Assembly (NCBI GenBank): GCA_900553755.1
Contig: USEX01000002.1
Coordinates: 19,264 to 83,263, forward strand
DNA: 64,000 bases
Direction: 5' to 3'
Source of the DNA: an uncultured Clostridium sp.
GTDB lineage: Bacteria > Bacillota > Clostridia > TANB77 > CAG-508
This document shows positions 43,884-52,300 of the stretch, in pieces. A program made the translations under genes and the position numbers. The notes beneath the pieces were generated by a model. That model was given only the letters and a program-made list of their open reading frames with translations. It was not told the origin of the DNA and made no database searches. Numbering within the stretch: position 1 is the first letter of the stretch; each line of letters begins with the position of its first letter.

Positions 43884-43929
43884 ATAATTTTTTTGCGTTC
43901 TAAAAAATTCTAAAAAATATGCTCATTTT

Positions 43930-43996
43930 CTTCAACAAAAAATTTCAACAAAAATATTTTCAAGTTCAAAAAAATTTCAACAATATTTCAACAAAA
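43930..43996. repeat. TTTCAACAA repeats upstream of the second repA
   Basis: Four copies of TTYCAACAA at about 43930, 43943, 43975 and 43986. They occupy the same place as the TCTGGAA repeats of element 1 but differ in sequence, as expected for initiator-specific iterons that diverged with their protein. Confidence 0.55.
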
Positions 43997-44062
43997 GAAT
44001 TTTTAGTTGTATACCAATATTTTTCAAAGTTCTTCATATTGCAAAGAAAGGAGAACTTGCTT

Positions 44063-44635
44063 ATGAAATTTATACCATATAAAGCTAATGAATGCTTTGA
44101 ACATTTATATTATCAGATACCCATGGAATTATTTTTTAATAAAAATTATAAGGATAAATTAAGTTCAGATAGTAAAATTCTTTATGGTTTTTTATTAAAC
44201 AGGTTAACTTTGTCAGCTAAAAATAATTGTATTGATGAAGAAAGCAATGTATTCTTAATATTTACTAGAAAAGAAGTTCAAGAATTATTGAATTTATCAG
44301 ATAAAACTGTTACCAAATCATTTAAACAATTAAAAGAATGTAAGCTAATACATGAGAAAAAACAGGGCTCTACTAAACCTAATTTGATTTATGTAGGAAA
44401 AATAGAGCATGATAAAAATCTTATAAAAGTGATTCGTAAAAATTACGATTCAAGAGCCGTAAATTCTACGAGTCATGACACGGAAAATTTACGACCTAAC
44501 TATAACAATAATAATTATAACTATAAAGGAAAAAGCAAGTATAGTTTTCAAAATTATGAACAAAGGCATTATGATAATTTAGATTTTTTATATGCAATCA
44601 ATAGAAGAAAAAGAAATTTTCTTTTTAGGTGGTAA
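44063..44635 (+). CDS. RepA_N-like replication initiator of the second element
   Basis: This 190-residue homologue of the protein at 33387-33953 shares 'YYQIPMELFFNKNYKDKLSS', 'TRKEVQELLNLSDKTVTKSF' and 'LIHEKKQGSTKPNLIYVGKI'. The start at 44063 has AAAGGAGAA upstream; an open frame extends further 5' without a ribosome site. The last 10 residues ('NRRKRNFLFRW') come from a fusion to out-of-frame sequence of the downstream coiled-coil gene, so the C-terminus is altered by a deletion. Confidence 0.78.
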   Translation: MKFIPYKANECFEHLYYQIPMELFFNKNYKDKLSSDSKILYGFLLNRLTLSAKNNCIDEESNVFLIFTRKEVQELLNLSDKTVTKSFKQLKECKLIHEKKQGSTKPNLIYVGKIEHDKNLIKVIRKNYDSRAVNSTSHDTENLRPNYNNNNYNYKGKSKYSFQNYEQRHYDNLDFLYAINRRKRNFLFRW

Positions 44636-44700
44636 AGAAGTATACTTTTTCTTTAAACATCTTGGTATTTTGAGGTGGGTACTTTGTAGATTTCTTGAAT

Positions 44701-44758
44701 ATGCAAGCAACGTATTTGTACTCACGCTACAAATACACATAAGAATGGGAAGAATCCC
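44701..44758 (+). other. Candidate oriT of the second element
   Basis: 27 bases identical to 36026-36052, including GTATTTGT (44712-44719), which pairs with ACAAATAC (44729-44736), and then GGGA-n4-TCCC (44747-44758). It lies 36 bp upstream of mobC. Confidence 0.62.
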
Positions 44759-44794
44759 AAACCCAAAGAAAAAAATAGAAAGTGAGATAAAAAA

Positions 44795-45160
44795 ATGAGA
44801 GCTAGAAATATAAAAATTAATATATTTTTAAATGAAGATGAAAAAAGAATTTTGGATGAAAAGGTAAAAAAGTCTGGATTAAATAAATCAGAATTTTTTA
44901 TAAAAATAATTTTAGATTATAAGTTAAAAGAACAACCAGATGAAAGATTTTATGAAATACTTGCTCAATTGAGAGGTATGGCAAATAACTTAAATCAAAT
45001 GGCAAGAACTTATAACAGATATCAGGGTTATATGAGAGAAGACAAGTTTACTCCATTGCTACATCAGATACAAGATTTTGTTTTAAGTTTAGAGCAAGTT
45101 TATTTTTCCCCTCAAAAGAAAGGAACTTTATATGGCAACAACAAAACTATGGAAATTTAA
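44795..45160 (+). CDS. mobC: MobC-type protein of the second element
   Basis: This 121-residue protein is closely similar to the MobC at 36120-36485: 'RNIKINIFLNEDEKRILDEK', 'SGLNKSEFFIKIILDYKLKE', 'FYEILAQLRGMANNLNQMAR'. It is intact although its relaxase gene is truncated. It could still bind oriT sites and influence mobilization of the first element. Confidence 0.88.
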   Translation: MRARNIKINIFLNEDEKRILDEKVKKSGLNKSEFFIKIILDYKLKEQPDERFYEILAQLRGMANNLNQMARTYNRYQGYMREDKFTPLLHQIQDFVLSLEQVYFSPQKKGTLYGNNKTMEI

Positions 45161-45227
45161 AAGTAGATTAGATAGGCTTATAGATTATGCAATTAATGGA
45201 GAACTTAGTTCATTTTCCTTTTTGTGA
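45132..45227 (+). pseudogene. Relaxase remnant (first 31 codons)
   Basis: MATTKLWKFKSRLDRLIDYA matches the start of the intact relaxase at 36457. Similarity ends after about 23 residues at 'AINGE', followed by a few unrelated codons and a stop. The deletion junction lies near 45200-45205 and marks the right limit of the second element. Confidence 0.85.
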
Positions 45228-45393
45228 TTTATCTCAATAAAATTTCCTAGTAATTTCCTTTTAATTTCCTCTGTTTCCTTTATATCATAATATTCTTCTG
45301 TTTTATTTTTTGAATCGTAAACTCTTGAGCCAAAATACTCATCAACAATAAAATACCTTTTAATTTTTTTATCAATTCTCCTTTTTATTATGA
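45228..45393 (-). pseudogene. Fragment of an unrecognised minus-strand gene
   Basis: One minus-strand frame reads as plausible protein ('KRYFIVDEYFGSRVYDSKNK', 'TEEYYDIKETEEIKRKLLGN') but has no proper start and runs into the relaxase remnant. It is probably the end of a gene cut by the same deletion that removed the right part of the second element. Confidence 0.35.
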
Positions 45394-45858
45394 TTAATTA
45401 CATGCTTTAGTTCTTTTATTAAGTTTTTCATTTAATTCCCATAAAGCTGTCTTATTACTATCATACTTTAGTTTTTTTAATGCTTCATCATATTCTACCC
45501 ATTTGTATTCTTTGTGCTCATTTGAAAGTTGGATATTATCATCCTCGTCTTTTATTTCTATAGCGTATGAGTATTCTGGTACAACATATACATTTGGCCC
45601 CCAAGTATATTCTCCCGTTATATTTAATACTGGAATAGTAGTTTTAGAATCTAATTGTTCTATTTTTATTTTTTCGACAATTAATGATGTTTCTTCCTTT
45701 ATTTCCCTAATCACCGTTTCAAGAGGCTTCTCATTATTTTCTCCCCCTCCTGATATAAATTGCCATATAGGGTGTGAATTTCTATAAAATATACCATATA
45801 GGATTCTATTATTTTCTCTTTTATATAGGATTGTTAAAATTTGATATGGCGCTCTCAT
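45394..45858 (-). CDS. Nudix hydrolase
   Basis: This protein has about 154 residues from the ATG at 45858 (GGAGGG 8 bp upstream; longer open frame to 45906 lacks a site). The Nudix box is 'GGGENNEKPLETVIREIKEE' followed by 'TSLIV', matching GX5EX7REUXEEXGU with Thr-Ser in place of the last Gly region. Nudix enzymes cleave nucleoside diphosphates linked to another group. Substrate not predictable. It lies in the accessory zone right of the mobile elements. Confidence 0.88.
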   Translation of the reverse strand: MRAPYQILTILYKRENNRILYGIFYRNSHPIWQFISGGGENNEKPLETVIREIKEETSLIVEKIKIEQLDSKTTIPVLNITGEYTWGPNVYVVPEYSYAIEIKDEDDNIQLSNEHKEYKWVEYDEALKKLKYDSNKTALWELNEKLNKRTKACN

Positions 45859-45948
45859 AAGATATTCCCTCCTAGCTCTTTTATTGTAATGACTTAAGTA
45901 TACCACATTTTCCTATTAAAAGTTTAGTTATTTTCACTACTTGCATAA

Positions 45949-46190
45949 TTATTTATTTTTCTCTATCCAATCACAAAATTCATTTTTAGAAATCTTGTTT
46001 TCCCTATATAATTTTAATTGCTCTCTGGCTTTGACTTTCCATTCTTTTTCTAAAGTCATCTCTTTGCATTGCCTGTGAAATATTAATCATTTGGAATGTT
46101 TCAAATAATCCATAAGGAGTAGTCTTGTCAATCCATTCAGAATTAAATTTAATATTAATTTTGTCAAGGTTTAACTTATTTTGTCAACAT
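45949..46190 (-). pseudogene. Decayed gene; C-terminal frame resembles DUF6076 ends
   Basis: A 36-codon frame (45949-46059) ends 'QLKLYRENKISKNEFCDWIE', close to the end of the DUF6076 protein at 46742-47743 ('LREKVEKGKLTQTEYMEWLN'). Upstream, in another frame, 'TPYGLFETFQMINISQAMQR' is open. I infer a broken gene with a frameshift, possibly a third DUF6076-like copy. Low certainty. Confidence 0.35.
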
Positions 46191-46192
46191 AA

Positions 46193-46678
46193 TTAGTTAA
46201 TTTTTTGCTCAAATCTTATATTTTTAATATTCATGCCTAAATTTTTATAAAAATTTATAGCATTTTCATTAAATCCCCACACCAATAGTTCTATATTATC
46301 AATATTTCTTTCCTTGGCTAATTGTACAATTTGCTCATATAATTTTTTACCAATTCCTTTTTTTTGATAATTTTTGTCAACGCAAATATTTTCAATATGT
46401 AAAATTTTTCTGTCTTTCATAATTTTATTATTTGATATTTCCTTTATTTGAGAAAAACAAATCCCTACAATTTCATTTTTAAATTCAGCAATTAAATATA
46501 TATTATTGCTATTTGATAATTCATTTTTAAATTCATCAAAATTTATGGGATCAACATCTTTATATATATCATTTCTCTCATTTATATGTAATTTATGTAC
46601 TTGCATCATTAGTTTATGAACGCCTTGAAAATCAACTGTTTCAGGCTTTCTTATAATGATTTTCTCTTCCATACTCAT
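46193..46678 (-). CDS. GNAT family N-acetyltransferase
   Basis: This 161-residue acetyl-CoA-dependent transferase has motif A 'HIENICVDKNYQKKGIGKKL' (the Q/R-x-x-G-x-G/A acetyl-CoA loop) and motif B 'IELLVWGFNENAINFYKNLG'. The acceptor substrate is unknown. GGAG precedes the start. It is probably a single gene of the accessory zone. Confidence 0.9.
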   Translation of the reverse strand: MSMEEKIIIRKPETVDFQGVHKLMMQVHKLHINERNDIYKDVDPINFDEFKNELSNSNNIYLIAEFKNEIVGICFSQIKEISNNKIMKDRKILHIENICVDKNYQKKGIGKKLYEQIVQLAKERNIDNIELLVWGFNENAINFYKNLGMNIKNIRFEQKIN

Positions 46679-46741
46679 TTCTCCAATCTATTTTTATATT
46701 ATTCTTATCTATTATATTAAATCTAAATTTAAAAAAATTTA

Positions 46742-47743
46742 TTACTGCTTATTTAGCCATTCCATATATTCAGTTTGAGTTAATTTTCCTTTTTCAACTT
46801 TTTCTCTTAATTGAATATTTTTATTTTTGAATTCATTAAAATCATTTTCATATTGGGTATTATCAGGATTTCTTCTTGTCCTTAATAGTAATTTCTGATA
46901 AACATTCCTATAAATTCTTAAATCATCATTTTCTTGCATTAACTTTTGTTTTGTTCTAAATGTTCCAACTTCTTTACAAGTTTTATTGTTTTCATAAATA
47001 TTATTGCAATATAATTCATCAACTCTATTATCGGGAACAAAGAATCTTCCGCAATTCTTACATTTTTTAATTGCAGTACTTTCTATTTCAGTCATTTCAA
47101 ATAATTCAATTATAAATGTTTGTATTATATCAATGCTCTCAAAACAATATGAATTTAAATAATCTGCATTAACGTTTTTTGCAATTTCTTGCGCATTATC
47201 TTCTCTTGTTACAGAAAACTCTGTAAAATCTCCAAAATTATTTAAAGTTAATTTCAAATTATTTGAATCATATAATTTTCTTATTTCAGATTCCTTTTTA
47301 CTATCTCTTAATATATGTAATCTCTGTATAGGAGTTAAGTCATTCAATTCTTCTAAGTCATTTAAATTATATATATATGTAATATCAGAAATGAAAGCAT
47401 TTTTATACAGTTCTAATTTGTTTTTTAAATTATTTATAACATCATCAACCATTTCGTTGTATTCTTTTTCGGAATAATACTGATAAATTTTCATATCAAA
47501 TAGATGAGCTATTGTTGTAATACCATATGTGTTGATAAATTCCTTGATACTAGCTAAATCTGAAAAATCAGTATTTAAAAAGTCACATAATTGAACTCCT
47601 AGTTTGATTTTATCATATCTATTATAAAATTCATAATTTTTATGATTTTGATTAAATCTTAAATCTTGATATGCCATAAATTTGTATTTAGTAAACTTAT
47701 TTATAAAAAATTGATTTTTTAAGCGTAATTCAAATCTTTCCAA
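46742..47743 (-). CDS. DUF6076 zinc-ribbon protein
   Basis: This 333-residue protein is mostly helical and acidic. The C-terminal zinc site has 'IKKCKNCGRFFVPDN' and 'YCNNIYENNKTCKEVGTF', then the helical tail 'LREKVEKGKLTQTEYMEWLN'. This is the DUF6076 pattern of Clostridia. Similar in plan to the element-borne protein at 40250-41170, although the two are well diverged. Function unknown. The stretch 47744-48042 after it (299 bp) shows no gene; it contains short imperfect repeats only. Confidence 0.75.
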   Translation of the reverse strand: MERFELRLKNQFFINKFTKYKFMAYQDLRFNQNHKNYEFYNRYDKIKLGVQLCDFLNTDFSDLASIKEFINTYGITTIAHLFDMKIYQYYSEKEYNEMVDDVINNLKNKLELYKNAFISDITYIYNLNDLEELNDLTPIQRLHILRDSKKESEIRKLYDSNNLKLTLNNFGDFTEFSVTREDNAQEIAKNVNADYLNSYCFESIDIIQTFIIELFEMTEIESTAIKKCKNCGRFFVPDNRVDELYCNNIYENNKTCKEVGTFRTKQKLMQENDDLRIYRNVYQKLLLRTRRNPDNTQYENDFNEFKNKNIQLREKVEKGKLTQTEYMEWLNKQ

Positions 47744-48042
47744 ATGCCCTCATCATCGCTCATTGTTATTTGTTGAAAATATTTTATCACAAACTATCGA
47801 CATACGCAATAGGTAATGCTAAAATAATTGTTAGTAGTTAATAAATAACTAGTAAAAACTAATTGTGAATAGCACATTGAAAATTTAATAATCCGTTACT
47901 GGATAGAAGCAGAAATGCTCTTCTACACAGTCTCAGCTTGAGTGATTTAAAAGTACCATCGCACGCTTAATATAAAAAATTAAATTTACTATTTTCAAAA
48001 TTAAAATTTCAATCAAAATAATTAATACCTTTTAGTTTTCTA

Positions 48043-49203
48043 TTATTTTTTTGCTAATTTTAATTTTGTTTCTGTTTTTTTATTATTTTTTAAATATATA
48101 ATTCTCACCTCATCTCCAGGTTTCTTAGAATATATATATTCTCTCAATTCAGCCATTTTTTCCAGTTTCACATCATCTATTTGTAATATAATATCTCCCT
48201 CTTTTATTCCCTCTTTATATGCTGGTGAATTCTTTATTACTTTTGCCACATATATTCCACTATCAAAATTTTGTGATATTCCTAAATCTTGATTAATATA
48301 TGGAATTATATTTTTGTCATAAGCAAATACACCTAAAGTAGCTTGATTAAAATCTTCTCCATTTATTAATTTATTTAAAATCGGCTTTACTATATTTATT
48401 GGAGAGGCAAATCCAATTCCCTCTGCAGATGTAATTTTTACAGTATTTATTCCTATCACTTCTCCATCTATATTAATCAGCGGTCCCCCGCTATTTCCAG
48501 GATTTATAGTTGCATCAGTCTGAATTAAATCTTCCATATAAGAAGTGTTGTTATTCTCCTCTAATTTTATAGTTCTATTTAATCCGCTTATTATCCCTGC
48601 CGTTACAGTCCTTTGAAACTCTGAACCTATAGGATTACCTATAGCATAAACACTCTGAGCTATTTTTAAATTATTAGAATCACCTAATCCCAAAAAATGT
48701 AAATTATTTGCAGAAATTTTTACTATACTAATATCTATAGCATTATCCGACCAAACTACACTCCCTGTATATGTTTTTCCATCTTCTAGTGTGACATAAC
48801 AAGAGGAATATTTACTGCCTGATACGTGTTCATTTGTTAATATATATCCGTCATCAGAAACGATAAAACCCGTACCTAATCCCAAAGATTCTACTCCATC
48901 ACTCAAAAAAATCGTGCTACCTATATTTCTAAGTTTAGCAACTCCAACAACAGCACTATTTACTTTTTCAATTGTATTAGAAATATCTGTATTTTCCTTT
49001 AGAGCATTGTTAGCTCCCACTTGAGTTGAAAGTTCTGTTGCCTTATAACTAGAATTCTCTGTAGATTTATCAAATTTAAATGAAACATATACACAATATG
49101 CTAATACTGCAAATGATATTATTAATATAATTAAAACAATTATTTCTAACGACTTTATTATCCCTAATTTTTTCTTTGTTCTTTTATTTTCGTATTTTCT
49201 CAT
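48043..49203 (-). CDS. htrA: HtrA/DegP-type serine protease with PDZ domain
   Basis: This 386-residue membrane-anchored protease of family S1C has a cytosolic basic tail, a transmembrane helix (IIVLIILIISFAVLAYCVYV) and a trypsin-like domain. The catalytic triad is His in 'YILTNEHVSG', Asp in 'DNAIDISIVKI' and Ser in 'INPGNSGGPLI'. A single PDZ domain follows ('SPAYKEGIKEGDIILQIDDV'). It degrades or refolds damaged exported proteins. It is divergent from the NRPS gene with 193 bp between the starts, so shared regulation is possible. Confidence 0.94.
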   Translation of the reverse strand: MRKYENKRTKKKLGIIKSLEIIVLIILIISFAVLAYCVYVSFKFDKSTENSSYKATELSTQVGANNALKENTDISNTIEKVNSAVVGVAKLRNIGSTIFLSDGVESLGLGTGFIVSDDGYILTNEHVSGSKYSSCYVTLEDGKTYTGSVVWSDNAIDISIVKISANNLHFLGLGDSNNLKIAQSVYAIGNPIGSEFQRTVTAGIISGLNRTIKLEENNNTSYMEDLIQTDATINPGNSGGPLINIDGEVIGINTVKITSAEGIGFASPINIVKPILNKLINGEDFNQATLGVFAYDKNIIPYINQDLGISQNFDSGIYVAKVIKNSPAYKEGIKEGDIILQIDDVKLEKMAELREYIYSKKPGDEVRIIYLKNNKKTETKLKLAKK

Positions 49204-49320
49204 ATAACCTCACCTTGTTTATGTTTTTCCCTATTTTTCCATATCTATTCAATTATATTTTTTATTTATCAGTAAATTAATACTTATTCATTTTGTTTTT
49301 ACCATGTTTTTCCAAAACTA

Positions 49321-49350
49321 TTGATATTTCGACTGTTTTTATGCTATAAT
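49321..49350 (+). promoter_or_regulatory. Predicted promoter of the NRPS-kinase operon
   Basis: TTGATA (49321-49326), an 18-bp spacer and a perfect TATAAT (49345-49350), about 46 bp before the NRPS start. AAGGTGAT is the ribosome site. Confidence 0.65.
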
Positions 49351-49396
49351 GAAAAAGTGATACAAATAAGGAATATTAAAAAATTAAGGTGATTAT

Positions 49397-52300
49397 ATGA
49401 ACAAAGTATTGTACGATTTAACAAACCCTCAAAAAAATATTTGGATTACAGAGCAATATTATAATGGAAACCCTATTAATAATATTTGTGGTACAGTTTA
49501 TATCAAAGAAAAATTAGACTTTCAAAAACTTGTACACTCTGTAAATATTTTAATTAACACACATGATAACTTTAAGATAAAAATATCAACCACAGAAAAC
49601 ACAGTAAAACAGTATTTTGTAAATGATTTAAACTATACTGCTGATATTGTTGACATTGCAAATGAAGACGAATTAACTTCTTATGAAGATAATTTTGCAA
49701 AGCAAATTCTTTCTATTTCAGATAATCAATTATTTGAAATAAAAATATTTAGATTTCCTAATAGCCATGGTGGTGTTATTGTAAAAATGCATCATTTATT
49801 GGCTGACTCTTGGACTTTCGGTCTAATATGTAAGCAAATTGTTGATACATATTATAAATTAATTCACGATATAGAAATTCCAGAAAATACATATTCTTAT
49901 AAAGATTATATTGATAAAGAATTGCAATACATGAAAAGCGATTCTTTTATTAAAGACCAAGAATATTGGAACAATTTATTTACTACAGTTCCAGAATTAG
50001 CAACTATTCCAAGCACTTCTTATAGAAAAGTATCAAAAGTTAGCTGTTCTGCAAATAGGAAAGAATTCAATATTCCTAAAAATATTATGGACCAAATAAA
50101 TAAATTTTGTAAAACTTACAAAATTTCTGTATACAATTTTTTTATGTCGATTTTTTCAATATACCTTAGCCGAGTTTCTAATTTAGATAACTTGGTAATT
50201 GGTACTCCCATTTTAAATAGAACTAGTTTCTCTGACAAAAATACTAATGGTATGTTTGTTAGTACTGTACCATTTCTTATTAATATAGAAAACAATTCTA
50301 GCTTCTATGAATTTACTCAAAAAATTTCTAAAGATTCACTATCAATGCTTAGACATCAACGCTATCCTTATCAAAAATTATTGGAAGATTTGAGGCAAAA
50401 AGACTCTTCTTTACCAAATTTATATAGTGTAATACTATCTTACCAAATTACTAGAACTGTAAACGAATATATGGATTGTGCTACTCATTGGACATTTAAT
50501 GGCACTGTTGCTGATGATTTACAAATTCATATAGTTGATTACAGCAATAGTGGTAGTTTAAATATTTTATATGACTATAGCGTGCCTAAATATTGTGATA
50601 GAGATATTGTAGATACTCATAATCGTATATTATTTATGATTGAGCAAATTTTAGCTAATGAAGCTATTCCTGTTAAAGATATAGAGATTGTAACAGAAGA
50701 TGAGAAAAACGAATTATTATATAAAATAAATAAACCTAATATTGGCTTTCCAAAAAATAAAACAATAGTAGATTTATTTGAAGAACAAGCAAATGTAACA
50801 CCTAATAATATAGCAGTTTCATTTAATGACGAGAGTCTAACCTATGGAGACTTAAATAAAAAAGCTAATCAGCTTGCCCGTTATTTATTAAATAATGGGG
50901 TAAAAAAAGGCAATGTTATTGGTATAAGAGTTGATAAGAGCTTTGAAATGATAGTTGGAATTTTAGCAATAATAAAAGCTGGCTGTACATACTTACCCAT
51001 CAACATATCATACCCTCAAGAAAGAGTAGAATATATGTTGTCTGATAGTGGTGCTAAATTCCTTTTAACTGTAGACTCTATGGTAGATGCTATTATTACT
51101 ACCATTCCTAAATTATGTATTGATTTAAATAAAACAAATATTTATTCACTAGATTCTACTAATTTAGGAATATCAATTTCTCCAGAGGATTTAATTTATA
51201 TAATTTATACCTCAGGTTCTACTGGTAAGCCTAAAGGCGCAATGCTATGCCATAGAAATGTTGTGCGATTATTTAAAAACGACTCTCCATTATACGATTT
51301 TGGAGAAAATGATGTATGGACAATGTTCCATTCTGTAGCATTTGACTTCTCTGTATGGGAAATGTATGGTGCATTATTATTTGGCGGAAGGCTTGTACTA
51401 GTGCCTGATAAAGTAGCAAAAGATGCAAATCTATTTTTAGATTTATTACGTAAAGAGCATGTTACTGTTTTAAATCAAACACCAACGTATTTCTATAATT
51501 TATTAGCAACTGAATCAGAAAGAGCCGATAACAATTTATCAATTAGATATATTATTTTCGGTGGAGAAGCATTAAAGCCAAAATTAATCCAAAAATGGAT
51601 AATAAAATATCCTACTACAAAATTAATAAATATGTATGGAATTACAGAGACAACCGTACACGTTACATTTAAAGAATTAACTGAAAAAGACTTAAAATCT
51701 AATGTTTCTAATATTGGAAAACCAATCCCTACTTTGGAAGTTTTAATATTAGATAAAAATTTACACATGCTACCTTACGGTGTACCAGGCGAAATGTGCG
51801 TATTAGGGCAAGGTGTATTTAAAGGATATTTAAACAGAGAAGATTTAAATGCTCAAAAATTGATTCCAAATTCATACTATGGCGAAACACTTTACCACTC
51901 TGGAGATTTAGCAATCTTGCACAAAGATGGAAACTTAGAATATCTAGGCAGAATGGACAAGCAAGTTAAATTGCGTGGATTCAGAGTAGAGCTTGGAGAA
52001 ATAGAAGAACTAATATTAAAAAATGAAAATATTAAAACATGTATTGTCGCTAAAAAGGTAAATAAAAATAATAGAGATATTTTATGCGCTTATTACACTA
52101 AATCTGCAAATATTAATATAGATAGCATAAAAAAATCTCTTCAAGTTGATCTGCCTTATTATATGATACCTCAATATTTTATTGAAATAGACAAGGTTCC
52201 AATGAATATAAATGGCAAGGTTGACATTAATAGCTTGCCAATACCTGATGAAGTTTATCATGATAAAGAAATTATTAAGGCTAGAAATCAAATCGACAAT

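Larger units (their letters stand above)
43798..45227. mobile_element. Decayed second mobilizable element in tandem
   Basis: The left-end hairpin, repeat cluster, repA, the tail of the coiled-coil gene, oriT-like block, mobC and the first 31 codons of a relaxase follow in the same order as in element 1. The rest (cargo, most of the relaxase, xis, int, right att) is missing. It is an older element of the same family left behind when element 1 entered the same tRNA site. Confidence 0.8.
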
